Source: Emydura subglobosa
Taxonomy: Eukaryota > Chordata > Testudines > Chelidae
Reading direction: 5' to 3'
Length of the DNA stretch: 64,000 nucleotides
Assembly (NCBI GenBank): GCA_007922225.1
Contig: ML679956.1
Location: 70,858,111-70,922,110 of the forward strand
The position numbers and the translations under genes were made by a program. The notes under the pieces are model-generated. The model saw nothing but the letters and a program-made list of their open reading frames with translations, was not told the origin of the DNA and ran no database searches. This document shows, piece after piece, positions 43,002 through 55,315 of this stretch. Within the stretch, counting starts at the first letter, position 1. Each line of letters begins with the position of its first letter.

Positions 43002-46000
43002 CCACTGGAGGTCTGGGGTGGGGCTCAGTCATGGAGATGGGATGGTGTGGGTGGAGCTATGGGGCATCCTGTGTTTTGGCATGCCTGATGCCTCAGCTTT
43101 CCTAATGCAGCCCTCCCACTGGGAAATGTGAATGGATCCGTGCCGTTAGATTGCAAACAGTTCAGGTAGTTTGGTGAAGATGCTGCTTGTTTCTCACATT
43201 TTTTTCCAGTACCCCTGTGTTGAGGTGCCAGTGCTTCTGTCTAGTCTCATCAGGTTGGTCTGTCTGCCTGGCACTGTGGTATCTAGGCACTGGCCAAAAC
43301 TATGGTGCACAAAAGCCCAGAACAAAAAGATCTTTCTCCATCCCTCTGGGGCAGAGGAGCACAGATCTGTGAGTGTGGACTATTTAGCTTCTCACTGAGT
43401 CTGGCTTTAAGGTGTTTTAAGCCTTTCATGGATTTTAAAGCCAGGAGGGACCATTGTAACATCCTACATCACACAGATCATAGAATTTCACCCAGTAAAA
43501 GAATCTAGCCCTCACCTGAACTGTGTCAGGTTGGGGCTTAGGCTGGTGTCTTCTGATGATGGATCCGATTGGCAGGTCCCAGGGCCAAGAACACTGTGTT
43601 CCCATGGCCTGACAGACATGGCCTAGCCTGACCTTAATACATTAATCAGAGAAAGACTTGAACCAAAACCTTGGATTGGAACCCAATGAACTCTGCACAT
43701 TTCAAATTTGGGGAGCTCAATGTTGCACTAAAAGCCTGTCTCTAATATTAACTTCTCTTGACTTCTAACAAGCTCTGACATCAGCTAGAAATAAGGATGC
43801 CAGGGCCAGCTCTACCCTAGACATAGTGATTGTGATCAGTTTGCTTAGGGCAACAGCCCTGACTGTGCCATTTTAAACCAGTTCTCACAAGTTGCTTTGG
43901 AAGGGGAGCAAGATGCTGCTTCTTGAACCCAGACGATCAGATTCTAATCTGAGTCATGCCGGTGTCAGTGATTGAAGTCAGTGGAGTTATTCCAGGCAGA
44001 CTGAGAGTGGAATCAGACCCTAGGACAGCCAGGAGCAAAGGCGCGAGGATCACAATGCAAGTTTCGTGGCAGAAGAATCAAATGTTATGAGAAAGTAAAC
44101 CCTAATTCAGGGTCATTATCTTGTCATCATTACAAAGGGGAGCATTGCTTCTCAGGATCCTGTGACAGGAACATATTGTGCTACTCCGCAGCACCTTTGT
44201 AAGATGCACATTATTCTTCATATTATACTCTTGAGATGTCTCTCAATACTCAAGAGTTTTGTTGGAGCTACAAACCCCTCACCTTTTCTAGAAGCCCAAA
44301 CCACAAACCTGTAATCATGTTACTCACATAAGCACAGGTAAGAAAGGCTGTAGAAGAAGCTCATCTAAAGTTACCCTTCTAATCACACTGTGGGATGATA
44401 CTATGACCCAGTGGGGATATACTGCACCTTTTCTAAAGGTGGCAGGCAGTGGGTTGAGTTAAAACAGGGGATCCCATTAGATTTTGGAAAGTCTGCACTC
44501 CAGGGCTCCCATCTTGGAGTGGTGCGGCAAGAAAATGGCTGGCTTTAAAGAGATTGATCTCCAAGTGTTTGATCTGGCCAGATATTTGAAATATCTGCAA
44601 GGAGTTGAACACCCTCAACTCCTATTGATGTTATTGGGAGCTGAAGACATTCAGCAAGTCAAAGGAGTGCCCAATATTGCTCAGCATAACCCCCTAATTA
44701 CACAGAACTGTGACAAGAACAATGTCTGGCTGCACTGTCTGAAATGCAGCCCCCTAAAGTGTATGAGGAATATCCTGTACCGCCTTGGCTCTCGTCCCAT
44801 CTGTCCCTGCAGTGTTGTGACTGATTAACTAGCCTTCTGGGTAGGTAGTGGTCTCCAAAGGCTCTAATAAAGTTTGCCTCTTCCTGTTCACCCAACGTCC
44901 ACTGACCAGCAGGCAAAAATGATGGGCATCAGGAGGAATGACAATAGCAGATTCTGTTGTCCCATGACAGCAATTCAGCCTTCATTACTGGAAAGCATTT
45001 TGGGATACTTTGAGTATGAAAAGCACATACGCTTCATTAGGTTCTATTTGCTATTAGTCCAAGGAGGTATAATAGTAAATAGTTTGCAGTGCATTGCAGT
45101 CTATTGCACCAGACCTAGCTATAATCTAGGCCAGTCTACATCATCCATCATCATTGTTATGTTCAGGGCATACGCACAGGGAAGTTAGCTAAAGACGTAA
45201 GTACCTTGCTGGAATCTTTGAATGCAACACTATTTTCTTTCTTGGAATTCAGAACTATACATACACAAGAAACGAAAACCAGAGCGAGACAAAGCAGGCT
45301 GCTCCCTAAAAACGTTGAGGCACAACTCACCCAACCCTACTCTAGGCTGGCTGACTGTAGACTGACTCTTACTAGGCCCAGATTGTACGGCGTCCCCCAC
45401 CCAGCAAGCAGCACCAGAACCCCCCCTGAAATTTAAAGTGATAGCTTACAATGTTAACAGTTTTCAATACACCTCAATCACTGTTTTACTTATAATGATT
45501 TAGGTCCTGATCCCATTGAAGCCATTGGCATATGCCTATTCACTCGTGGTGCAGGATCAGGTGCTTAGGCAAGGTTTATACTAAATGATTCATTGAGCCC
45601 TCTTTAGCCAGGCTGAATTTATTTCAGGTTCTTCCTGTGCCCAGACTAGCTGCAATACCCTGGGAGTACCTATTTCACAATTATTGGCTCAACTCCTGGT
45701 TTAGGAGATCTCACTGGCCCACTGGTAAACTGTTGGATGGTCACAGGAGGATGAGTTGAACCATTTCAGCTAGTCTGCGGCCAATGAACTGGTTGAACCT
45801 TTAACCGTTATTAAATATGCTGAAAGACAGGCTGCTCTAACTGGTCACTAGACCATACGGGGGCCTTACATGTGTAGATAAAGTGTTCTTACGAACACTG
45901 TACAGGCTGGAATCTCTGTAGCACAGAGCAGGCGCCATGGCTTGTGACAGGTGCCGGATCAACTCCTAGAACAGCCATAGGAGCAGTCATGTGCTTTCCA

Positions 46001-48640
46001 CCCCATTCCCCCAGCAGGCATCTAGGGACTGATCTCGGGACACCCTCTGCCTCCAAAGAAGGCAGGTCAGTCTCTTGCCCCTTGTTTGAGGCTGCCAGCA
46101 CGGATGCCAGTTACTGTGGTTCCAGGGTGGGTTCTGTGATATGACTGCCCACCGAGAACTGGAATGAGACCACTGACCTCATTTCATACAGCCCCCCAAA
46201 CAGCCATCACCTGCTGGCAGCTTCTGACTACCAGCAGCCACAGCTGGATTTGAACTACGACCTCAAAGGTAAGGCTTTTGTACCCCGTTACCAATGCCCT
46301 GAGCCTCCAATACATCCAGCACCATCGCGTGCCCTACCACAAGTGGGTAGAAGCGCCCACCTACAGACAGCCAGGTCAGGGAGCAAATAGAAGACACGCT
46401 CTTAGAATAGGGCAGGAGCAGCACAAAAGAGCATTGGCTGGGCTGTTTGCTAGGTGGTGAGGTTGCTATTCATTTAGCTGCAGTCTTCATATCTGTACTG
46501 CAATATAAAATCGATCCATCCAAAAACGCATTAAGATATATAGCGGCATCCATTTAAAAAAGGTCCTCTGAAGAGTCACTAGCGATGAAGGAAACAAGTT
46601 AACCCTCCCTATTAAGCAGTTCAATTGTGATTTCTTCCTTTAGCCTCAACTCTGGGAGGTGTGTGATTTTTTATCATCTGTTGCAGGGCCAAAATGCTTC
46701 ATCCTGGGAGCCTATTTCATCCAAATATATACGTAGGGTCCTAAATTTTCTGAGGTGCTGAGCACCCACAGCTTCAGTTGACACGCGTGGGTGCTGTAGG
46801 TGCTCCGCACAGCTGAAAATGAGGCTGTTTCCATTTAAGTGCCTAAGTTTAGACACCCAAGTTAAAAAACAAAGGAGATGGGTTTGATGCTGTCTCCCAT
46901 TGAAATTAATGGCAAAAATCTCCTGGATTTTGGTGCGGGGGAGGCTCAGACCCGCAAATCTGACCGTACGTCTCCAGAATTAAGAAAAGGAAGAACTGGT
47001 TTGTTTTAAAATTAGTGCTGGGTCTAAGTCCCCTTTGTGCCGCTGGCTCTTAGTGTTTAATCTTGCAACTACCCTGAAGTAAAACTGTGCTCTTTCTTGG
47101 CGCGCTTTCCTTCCGCTATTTCTTGTTTTGTTTCTTTTCTACTAGAAGATAAAGTCCATTGCCCCTAGCAGTGGATGGCAGCTCCCAGCCAGAAGAGTTT
47201 GGAAATATTTGTGCTGGTTAGTTCGCTGTGGAGGTCCACGGTCGTGGAATGCACGCGAGGCACATTGCACTTAATTGGTAAAATATACCTTGAAATGGAT
47301 ACAGACTAAATTAGCAGCATCATGTTCGGGCTGACGGGCCTTCAGGTTCAGGCAAAGACGGACCTGGAGATTCATATGTGTGAAGACAATTTAGGCCCCG
47401 ATCCTGCAGGGAGCTGTGCATGTGCAGATCCCTGGATTCCTGCAAGCTCAAGGCCTTAGCGATAATAAGCGCTTAGGGACAGGGACAGTGCCTTTCTACA
47501 TTTATATACAGTGTCCACCGCAATGGGACCCTGATCTCGATTGCGGCCCGTGGGCCCTGTTATAATACTAGTAACAATGCAGAACGAGCGGAGCTGAAAG
47601 AGCACAATTTTCATCCCTGCTTTAAGTGCGAACATTAACTAATTCCTGCAGTAGCTTCTGCTTCCACACAGAGGAAATCGCTGCTCACCTGGAAGTTATG
47701 CTGAACTATGGCCTGGTCAGAGGAAAATGTACTGGAGGAGAACATTTAACTACTGCCGTCAAAGCAGAGGTATACAGAGGAATAAAAATTTGGCTGCTTT
47801 TGGAGGGGCACGTTCTGTGCCCCCCGCCCTGCAGCTCTGGTGGGACTGGCTCGCCCCCTGGGACTGGAGGAGCTCGCTGGCTCCCCAACCCCCATCCCAA
47901 GGCCCCCGAGAGCTGGCTGGTTCTCCTCCCCACAGCCCTGTCAGCCAGAGGAGTTTGCACTTCCTGCCCCATTGCCAGAGGAGTTTGTACTCCCACCCGA
48001 TTATTGGGGGGGGGACTTGCCCCTCCCCCCTTGTACATGCCCCTGCTTGAAAGAGAACAACTGTCTTTTTGTATTAAACGTTTCAGGGACTCACGAAAGG
48101 TGCTGGCATGTTGGACTCTGTGATGAGAGGGGGTCGCTGCAGAGAACAATAATGGCTGCTTAAATCACAGAAAAATCACGCAGTTTTCAGGGCCCAGACC
48201 CAAAATGGGGTCGCAAGCCTATTCGGGAGTCACGGTATTGCCACCTTTACTTCTGTGCTGCTGCAGGCGACGGCGCTGCCTTCAGAGCTGGGTGGCCCGA
48301 GACCAGATTTCACGGGCCGTGATGCAATTTTCATGGCCGTGAGTTTGGCAGACGCCCTAATAATGGCTGCCTCTCTGTGGAGGGGCTGCAGAGGAGAAAG
48401 AAAACAAAGGTGTTGGGGCTGGGGGGGTGGCGTCAGCTGCGTAATGAGCAGCTGGCAGTAGCAGCTAATGTCTGACGTTTAAGAGGAATATGTCAGAAGC
48501 CACTTGCCCAGTTACACAGTGCTGTCCATGCCGGGGATGGCAGTGACATTTCTCCCTGAGCTGATCAGTTAGCACTTTGAGTCATGTGCGCTGATCAGCA
48601 CTTGATGTGCTGGTTTACCCACTCATATGGGACCACATTG
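43002..48640. other. Repeat-poor to weakly repetitive non-coding stretch
   Basis: No gene found. 44600-44650 and 46735-46870 contain diverged fragments of dispersed repeats (words such as CCTATTGATGTTATTGGGAG and TGCTGAGCACCCACAGC). 47800-48060 is GC-rich with CCAGAGGAGTTTG twice, and 48160-48360 has ATTTCACGGGCCGTGATGC-type GTGA/TCAC words related to the element at 18078. Frames here are composition-driven. Confidence 0.45.
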
Positions 48641-48890
48641 GGAACGTCTACACAGCAAAGAAAAGCCCACGGCTGGCCTGTGCCAGCTGACGTGGGCTCG
48701 CGGGGCTGTTTCATTGCTGTGTAGCCTTCTGGGCTCAACCCAAACTCGGGGATGCTCCCACCCTGTAGGATCCTATAGCCGGGACACTGGGCAGAGCCCA
48801 GATATCTACACTGCAATGAAACAGCCCCATAGCTTGAGCCCCATGAGCCTGAGTCGGATGACGCGACTCTTTGCTGTGTAGACACACCCA
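48641..48890. mobile_element. MITE-like element with inverted ends
   Basis: Left end ACGTCTACACAGCAAAGAAA and right end GACTCTTTGCTGTGTAGACA are inverted repeats of about 18 bases. The interior also has the AATGAAACAGCCCC word in both orientations (48700 as GGGGCTGTTTCATT). Confidence 0.8.
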
Positions 48891-51800
48891 TTCTTGTCTG
48901 GTGCAGATCGGCACCGCCTCATTGCAGTCAGTGGAGCTTGCCCGGTTCTCGCTCTCCTCCATTCCTCCCCACGGTGGGGGGTGGTGGGTGCGGCAGGGAG
49001 CGGAAGTGGCAGGGCTAGCAGCGGGGGGTGACGGGCTCTGCCCTAGAATCCTGGCATTGGGTTGGTTGCCTGGCCCCTACGTGGCCAGGGTCCCCGCAGC
49101 TCCCTTGTTGCACCCAGCACAGGCCGGAGGGGCCGGGAGGACGCTTGCTCTCCCGCAGCGGGAGTCTTCAGCCACCAGCAGGCCTGAGGTGGTGTCGGCG
49201 CAGCTGCTGGGGATGGCAAAGCCCAGCGTCGCCTGCAGCAGCGGGGGGGCAGCTGCTCCTCCAAGGGCCTGGCCAGCACCCTGCAGGCCGACACCCGGGG
49301 GCATGGCCCCGCCCACCTCTCTTGTCAGTATACCATTGATGGCCTCTTTTGAAATCCTGCTCTGTGACCTAGAGGAGAAAAGCTCCAGAGCCTGGTTGCT
49401 AAATGCGTTGTTCAACTCTTGGTTTATATGCAAACACAAACTGAACAGGAAACAAGAAAGGAGGTGAGCAATCCCATACCTCAGAGCAGTAAAAGAAAAG
49501 CTTCCATGATGGCCGTGCACAGAAAAAGGAAAGCAATAAAAGTCCTGAGCAAGAAGTGGCTAGACAAGGAGCTTGCACAATAGAATGGAGAAGCTCAAGA
49601 AAGGAGCAAATGGCAGGGATCAAAGCACAGCTCCTTCTCCCCACAAGTGACAGCTAAAGCAGAAATGCATTCATTTAGCACCCCATCACAAGTTCCAGGC
49701 AACATGAAGATGAACCGCCTGTTGTCAAATGAGGCATAAATAGTTTATGTTGCGGGCTTAGGTGATGTGTGTGTGAGCTGGTGTGTATAAACTGTCAGGG
49801 GGTCCGATTCTGCTCTCCTCTACACCAGATTCAATCAGAAAGCACATCAGTGATTGCCATGATGCTTCTTTCCATTTACATCAGAGTAAATGACCTCAGA
49901 ATCTGGACCAATGTGCATGAAGAACATGTAACTGGTAGTCTAGCATTAATGATATGGCAGTGTTCTCAGTGGCTCTAATTAATTGACACTGAGAGACAAG
50001 CACGCAGGATAGGATAAAAGACAGAAGGCTGATTCTTTTATTTCAAGGCAGGAGAAATAAAAAAAATTAAAATAAAACAGGCATATTTGTGGCCTTTTCA
50101 AATTCAGGCTTATAAAAATTAAGGGTCTGTCACTTTAAAGCTGAAGCCTTTCAGAGACATGATACTGAAGAAAATTCCTCCAGGGCCTTCTCTTGCATGC
50201 TATTCAAATCAAACATAAACTTCTCTTGGCACAACGAGGCTATTATGAAGTCTGCTGTTATCCTGTATGCTGCCAACTTCTGCTGCCACAGCCTTGGAAG
50301 AGTCTGAGAAAGAAGGGGAGAGACAATGTCCTGAGAGCATATTTATCATATCGCAGGCCCAAGCCATCCAGTGGCTGAGCTGAGGTGGAGCCTAAAGGTT
50401 TACACCCACCGGACAAAATGGCAATACTCCCATTAACTGCAAAGGGAGCAGGATTCGGTCCAGCGAATTCTTCCACGCTGTAAAAGAAACTGTAACTTTG
50501 GTCACTTGAAAAGGCAGGCAGTGCTGTCAGAATGCAAAAGTGCTGGAATTAGAAGACTGCCTGCGCGCTGTACTTCTGTACAATGCCTTTTCCCTGGGAG
50601 CCAGCTGCAAAGCCCACGAGAGCCTTCACACAGACTTCAATGGGCTTTGGGGCCAGCCTTTGGGGCTCAGATACCATGGCGATGGGCATGGCATAAGACC
50701 ATGACAAGAATGACAGAATTCTCTCTCAGCTTCAATGTATACACTGCACAACCCCATCATTACAGTTCTCCAATCCCTTCGGGACCGAAACCCATTACTC
50801 ACAGTTCATGTGGCTGATGGACCAGTACAATGGGGTTTATTCTTCTCTCAGTGGGAGCACGATTAACCTAACGGGAAATTATGTGCATAGACTCCATGAA
50901 TTAAAATTATAACTGAACAGATCCTTATGTGTCGAGGAAATGCATGCCATCCTCTCAGCGAACAATGTATTACGTAATAGCTATTAGCAGGTTTTTAGTA
51001 GTATTATTTATACAGCTAAGCAAATTCTTCATAATAAATAGTTTATTCAGTGAATTTAGCCTCTCCCTCTGTTCTGGAAACTGATCACGTAGCTACTCTT
51101 TGAAATTATGCAAAAGAATTTTCTGTGACTTTCATTTACGCTCTGGCTTGCTATTGGATGGTCGATTTTTATTGTTGTTTATTTGTATTGCTAAAGTCCT
51201 TAAGGGCACCAAATGAGGATCAAGGCCTATTGTGTTAGGCACTGTACAGCCACATTGTAAAGATAGGGAGATATCTTTACTCCTGCTCCAGACCTTTTAT
51301 GCTAGGTAAAAGGACTGGATCAGTTGAAAGGGGCCCTAAAATGTAGATTTTTTTTTTCATGTTTAAAGCCAAATCAACCTTTATTTAACTTAAAAGGTTA
51401 AGTGGTGAAGGGGAGGTGGGGAAAGGAATAGATTTTGTAATGGCTCTGATTTCTTGCTGGAATCGGCTGATGTGCATTGTCAGTTACAACTTCACTATAT
51501 GATCCATCCTGCTGTTTTGTTCAGGGATTAGGACACAATAGAAGCAGAGGCATTGTACTACCTGCTATAATGGCTGGGAGTGCCATGCATGAAGGGGATC
51601 TGCTCTATGTGGTGTAGGGGGGGCAAAATTGGGACTATTCATTTCAGTGGAATCACTCATGATTTACATTAGCTAGATACCTTCTACTGGGAACTACACA
51701 CCGATTAATATAGGAAGGGGTTACTGAATTAAGGTTTCTGCTTGAAAGAACAAATGGAAACTTTTATTAAAGAAAATAATGTATTGGTTCAGAGTTCAAA

Positions 51801-52056
51801 TCTGTGCTTTGCAACTGGTGTCCAGCTACATGCTGGTTGTTGGCTTGGTGAGTGTAAATGCTTGATTTCCTTGCCTTGATCAGGTTAGAACCTAATGTTA
51901 CTTCAGTGTAGTCAGACTGAGACATTTCTATGTCCAACCCCTGCCTGCAAAATGAGGACATATTTATTCAGCCTGAGTGAAACTGACCCCAGGGCGGAGA
52001 GCTGGCACAAGACCTACGTGCCACAAAAGTTCCACTCAGGCCGGCTGATGGGGGAA
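48891..52056. other. No gene recognised before DIRS copy C
   Basis: 48950-49320 is GC-rich with several overlapping open frames and no motif. 51160-51300 holds the same SINE-like family as 27395 (TGTGTTAGGCACTGTACAGC). The rest is AT-rich. Confidence 0.45.
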
Positions 52057-52280
52057 AAAACAAGGTTACTTACCAGTAACTGTTGTTCTTCGAGATGTGT
52101 TGCTCATATCCATTCCAATATAGGTGAGTGCGCGCCCCGTGCACGAGCCTCCGGAAGCTTTTCTGCCCCTAGTAACCCCCTGCGGGTCGGCTCCTGCGCC
52201 CCCTGGAGTACCACGCTCATGTCGCGGTATATAGGGACCCTGCCGACCCCGTGGCCCCCAGTCCCTTCTTTCTGCCGACT
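52057..52280. repeat. DIRS copy C inverted terminal repeat (element 3' end)
   Basis: Inverse of 58244-58425 with small differences, for example a gain of about 10 bases near 52135. Contains the TATATAGGGACCC and CAATATAGGTGAGTGCGCG words. The outermost 30 bases (AAAACAAGGTTACTTACCAG and beyond) occur at this end only. Confidence 0.92.
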
Positions 52281-52307
52281 CCGATAGCGGGGACGGAGGG
52301 CGGGTTT

Positions 52308-52409
52308 GGAATGGATATGAGCAACACATCTCGAAGAACAACAGTTACTGGTAAGTAACCTTGTTTTCTCTCTTCGAGTGTTTGCTCATATGCATTCCAA
52401 TATAGGTGA
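52308..52409. repeat. DIRS internal complementary region
   Basis: 52308-52363 is a perfect 56-base inverse of the left tip 52061-52116, and 52365-52409 is a perfect 45-base inverse of the right tip 58381-58425. The two halves meet at TTTT. In DIRS-1 models this region templates joining of the two ends into a circle. Perfect matching implies recent activity or a recently fixed copy. Confidence 0.93.
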
Positions 52410-52441
52410 TTATGTAGCCATACCATGGAGGCGGGTAGGAG

Positions 52442-53296
52442 TCACTGTTGAGTAGCCCTTCTTAGGACGTCTCTGCCTACAGCTACGTCGTCTCTTGCCT
52501 GTTGGACGATGGCGTAATGGGAAGAGAAGGTATGGACAGATGACCAGGTTGCTGCCCTGCAAATATCCGTCAGGGGCACCCGCTCCAGGAAGGCCGCTGA
52601 CGAGGCCTGGGCTCTGGTCGAGTGTGCCGTCACTGTACTGGGAAGCAGCACCTTTGCCTGATCGTAACAGGTGCGGATACATGCGGTAATCCACGCAGAG
52701 ATGCGCTGAGAAGAGACAAGTAAGCCCCTCATTCTTTCAGCAACCACGACGAACAGTTGGATTGTCTTCCTGAATGGCCTTGTATGGTCGATGTAAAAGG
52801 CCAGAGCCCTCCTGACATCCAGGGACTGCCATCTCTGCTCCGCCTCCGATCCGTGCGGTTTGGGAAAGAACACGGGGAGGAAGATGTCTTGGTTACAGTG
52901 AAACTGAGACACCACCTTGGGTAAAAAGGCTTGGTGGGGTCTCAGCCGCACTTTGTCCTTATAGAAGACAGTGTAAGGGGGCTCCGAGGTCAAGGCCTTC
53001 AACTCGGAGACCCGTCTGGCCGAAGTAATGGCTACCAGGAAGGCCACCTTCCAGGACAGGACTAGCAAAGGGCATGTAGCCATGGGTTCAAATGGGTGTC
53101 CTGTTAACATGGCGAGAACCAAGTTCAGGTCCCAGAGAGGTACCGGGTCACGAACCTGCGGGTATAATCTCTCTATCCCTTTCAGGAACCTACAGGACAT
53201 AGGATGAGAGAAAATAGACCTCCCTTCCATCGGCCGGTGGAAGGCCGAGATGGCCGCCAGGTGTACCCTCAGGGAGGCCAGTGCGAGGCCCTGCAT
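52442..53296 (-). CDS. DIRS tyrosine recombinase (copy C), C-terminal open part
   Basis: 284 open residues cover the catalytic domain. Arg94/Arg95 (ITSARRVSELKAL) supply the first Arg, His225-x-x-Arg228 (TAHSTRAQASSAAF) the central box, Trp251 the HxW-like position and Tyr261 (HTFSSHYAI) the nucleophile. All catalytic residues are present. The natural ORF starts further upstream in the same frame (from about 53821, with ERACSAQVQQVLLGSRKPST) and is cut by TGA at 53387. The start used here is only the next in-frame Met. The protein would integrate the circular DNA copy. Confidence 0.85.
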   Translation of the reverse strand: MQGLALASLRVHLAAISAFHRPMEGRSIFSHPMSCRFLKGIERLYPQVRDPVPLWDLNLVLAMLTGHPFEPMATCPLLVLSWKVAFLVAITSARRVSELKALTSEPPYTVFYKDKVRLRPHQAFLPKVVSQFHCNQDIFLPVFFPKPHGSEAEQRWQSLDVRRALAFYIDHTRPFRKTIQLFVVVAERMRGLLVSSQRISAWITACIRTCYDQAKVLLPSTVTAHSTRAQASSAAFLERVPLTDICRAATWSSVHTFSSHYAIVQQARDDVAVGRDVLRRATQQ

Positions 53297-53386
53297 CTTT
53301 AAGTGTAGGAGGTACTCTAGGATCGCCTGTATGGGCGATGAGGTAGGTAAGATCCCCCTGGACTCAGCCCAAAAGGTAAAGCGCTT

Positions 53387-53821
53387 TCACTTAGCCTTAT
53401 ACAGCACCTGAGTGGAAGGTTTCCTGCTCCCTAGGAGAACCTGCTGTACTTGTGCTGAGCAGGCTCTCTCCCACTCAGTTAACCACAGAGCCTCCATGCC
53501 GTCAAGTGGAGGGAGTCCAGGTCCGGGTGTAGAAGACGGCCCCGGTCCTGGGAGAGGAGGTCGTATCGCGTCGGGAGCGGTATCGGCTTGGCAATGGACA
53601 TGTCCAGTAGCATAGTGAACCAGTGTTGCCGGGGCCAGGCTGGTGCAATGAGAATAACGTTCGCCTTGTCCCTCTTGATTTTCAGGAGCACTCTGGGGAG
53701 TAAGGGGACGGGGGGAAACGCGTACATCAGGGGCCCCGTCCAGTCTATTAGAAAGGCGTCTGAGAGGGAGCCCTGCTCTCGTCCCCGGAGTGAGCAGAAC
53801 CTCTGGCACTTCTTGTTCCAC
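53387..53821 (-). pseudogene. DIRS recombinase ORF, N-terminal part, cut by a stop
   Basis: 144 open residues in the recombinase frame, overlapping the RNase H ORF in a different frame. It ends at TGA where copy A reads Trp (YRAKWKRF versus YKAK-stop). The 5' part before about 53530 may be only the overlap region of the two frames. Confidence 0.65.
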
Positions 53822-53994
53822 GCAGAGGTGAACAGGTCAAGTTGGGGAGTGCCCCACTTGTGAAAGAGAAAAGACACCACCTCCTTGTGGAGTGACCAGT
53901 CGTGGCGGGGTAAGAACGACCTGCTGAGGCGGTCCGCCTCGTCGTTCCTGACCCCGGGGAGGTGAGAGGCAGAAAGGTGAAAATCGTGCCTCAC
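53479..53994 (-). CDS. DIRS pol C-terminal part (RNase H end and downstream domain), copy C
   Basis: Continuation of pol after the C12 frame break: MRHDFHLSASHLPGVRNDEA (RNase H end with its last Asp region), then TSAWNKKCQRFCSLRG and LIAPAWPRQHWFTMLLDMSI, ending in HLTAWRLCG and a stop. Copy A ends at the same place with LTVWRLCG. The function of the segment after RNase H is not known to me; it is present in many DIRS pol proteins. Confidence 0.8.
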   Translation of the reverse strand: MRHDFHLSASHLPGVRNDEADRLSRSFLPRHDWSLHKEVVSFLFHKWGTPQLDLFTSAWNKKCQRFCSLRGREQGSLSDAFLIDWTGPLMYAFPPVPLLPRVLLKIKRDKANVILIAPAWPRQHWFTMLLDMSIAKPIPLPTRYDLLSQDRGRLLHPDLDSLHLTAWRLCG

Positions 53995-55315
53995 CGCAAG
54001 GTCCCATAGCTGTATGGCTTCCTGGCACAGAGTGGAGGAGCGTGCCCCCCCCCCCCGGCCTGTTTATATAAAACATGGCTGCTGTATTGTCCGTGAGAAC
54101 ATGTACTGCTCTGCCCGTTAGGAACCTGAGGAAGACCTTGCAGGTGAGACGAACTGCACGTAGCTCCCTGACATTGATATGAAGGTGCAGCTCGTGTGGC
54201 GACCATAGACCTTGTGTGCTGAGGACGCGGCTCATGTGGGCTCTCCAGCCCACATCGGAAGCGTCCGTTATCAGCGTCACTGATGGGGTTAAGTCTGCAA
54301 AGGGAACCCCCCGAAGAACCTCGCTCGGGTCTGTCCACCAGTTGAGGGATGTTAGGACCTGGGCTGGGATGGTGACCACCCTGGAAAGCGAATGTCTGGA
54401 TGGGGTGTACACTGAGGTTAGCCAACCTTGAAGGGGCCTGAGTTTGAGGCGAGCTAGTCTCACCACATATGTACATGCCACCATGTGACCCGACAGCTGA
54501 AGGCAGCGCCTGGCTGTCGTCGTGGGAAATCTGAATAACTCCTGAATGATGGCGGTCATGGTCTGGAATCTGGCCAGGGGGAGGAAAGCCCTGGCTTGGA
54601 CTGCATCTAGGGTGGCTCCGATGAAGTCTATCCGCTGTACTGGGGTAAGTGTGGACTTCTGCTCGTTGATGAGCAGGCTCAGCCTGGTGCAGGTTGTGCA
54701 GGTCAGGGCTAGACTGTTCTGTACGTGAAGCCTGGATCTTCCCCGTATTAACCAATCATCGAGATAGGGGAAGATCTGGACGCCTCTGCGGCGGAGGTGG
54801 GCGGCTACCACCGCCATACACTTCGTGAAAACCCTGGGTGCTGAGGAGAGGCCAAACGGTAGGGCCGAAAATTGGTAGTGGACGCCCGCTACCATAAAAC
54901 GAAGAAAACGTCGGTGCCCAGGGAGGATGGAAACGTGGAAGTAAGCGTCTTGTAAATCGAGGGCAGCATACCAATCCCCTGGATCCAGAGCGGGAATGAT
55001 GGAGGCTAGGGAGAGCATACGGAACTTGAGGCGTCTGATAAATCTGTTCAGACGACGCAGGTCTAGAATAGGCCTGAGGCCTCCCTTTGCCTTGGGGATA
55101 AGGAAATAACGGGAATAGTTCCCGAGGGAGGAACTTCCTCTACCGCCCCGAGGCGGAGAAGAGAGTGAACCTCTTGGACGAGGAGTAGCTCGTGAGATGG
55201 GTCCCTGAAGAGGGACGGGGTAGGTGGAGAGTCCGGTGGGAATGCCGAGAGTTGGAGAGCATAGCCTCGACTCACTACGCTGAGCACCCAGTGGTCCGAG
55301 GTTATTCCCTGCCAC
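53837..55315 (-). CDS. DIRS reverse transcriptase and RNase H (copy C), frame-broken at both ends
   Basis: About 490 residues. The N-terminal 65 are out of register (see the frame at 55063-55611). RT proper starts at SRYFLIPKAKGGLRPILDL. Motif A LDLQDAYFH (119-127), motif B ALPFGLSSAPRVFTK (151-165), motif C YLDD (184-187). RNase H: LITDASDVGW with its Asp, NVRELRAV with its Glu, LTDNTAAMFYIN with its Asp. At the C12 run (54045-54056, G on the coding strand) the frame is lost and the remaining residues are nonsense. Confidence 0.88.
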   Translation of the reverse strand: MAGNNLGPLGAQRSESRLCSPTLGIPTGLSTYPVPLQGPISRATPRPRGSLSSPPRGGRGSSSLGNYSRYFLIPKAKGGLRPILDLRRLNRFIRRLKFRMLSLASIIPALDPGDWYAALDLQDAYFHVSILPGHRRFLRFMVAGVHYQFSALPFGLSSAPRVFTKCMAVVAAHLRRRGVQIFPYLDDWLIRGRSRLHVQNSLALTCTTCTRLSLLINEQKSTLTPVQRIDFIGATLDAVQARAFLPLARFQTMTAIIQELFRFPTTTARRCLQLSGHMVACTYVVRLARLKLRPLQGWLTSVYTPSRHSLSRVVTIPAQVLTSLNWWTDPSEVLRGVPFADLTPSVTLITDASDVGWRAHMSRVLSTQGLWSPHELHLHINVRELRAVRLTCKVFLRFLTGRAVHVLTDNTAAMFYINRPGGGGTLLHSVPGSHTAMGPCGEARFSPFCLSPPRGQERRGGPPQQVVLTPPRLVTPQGGGVFSLSQVGHSPT

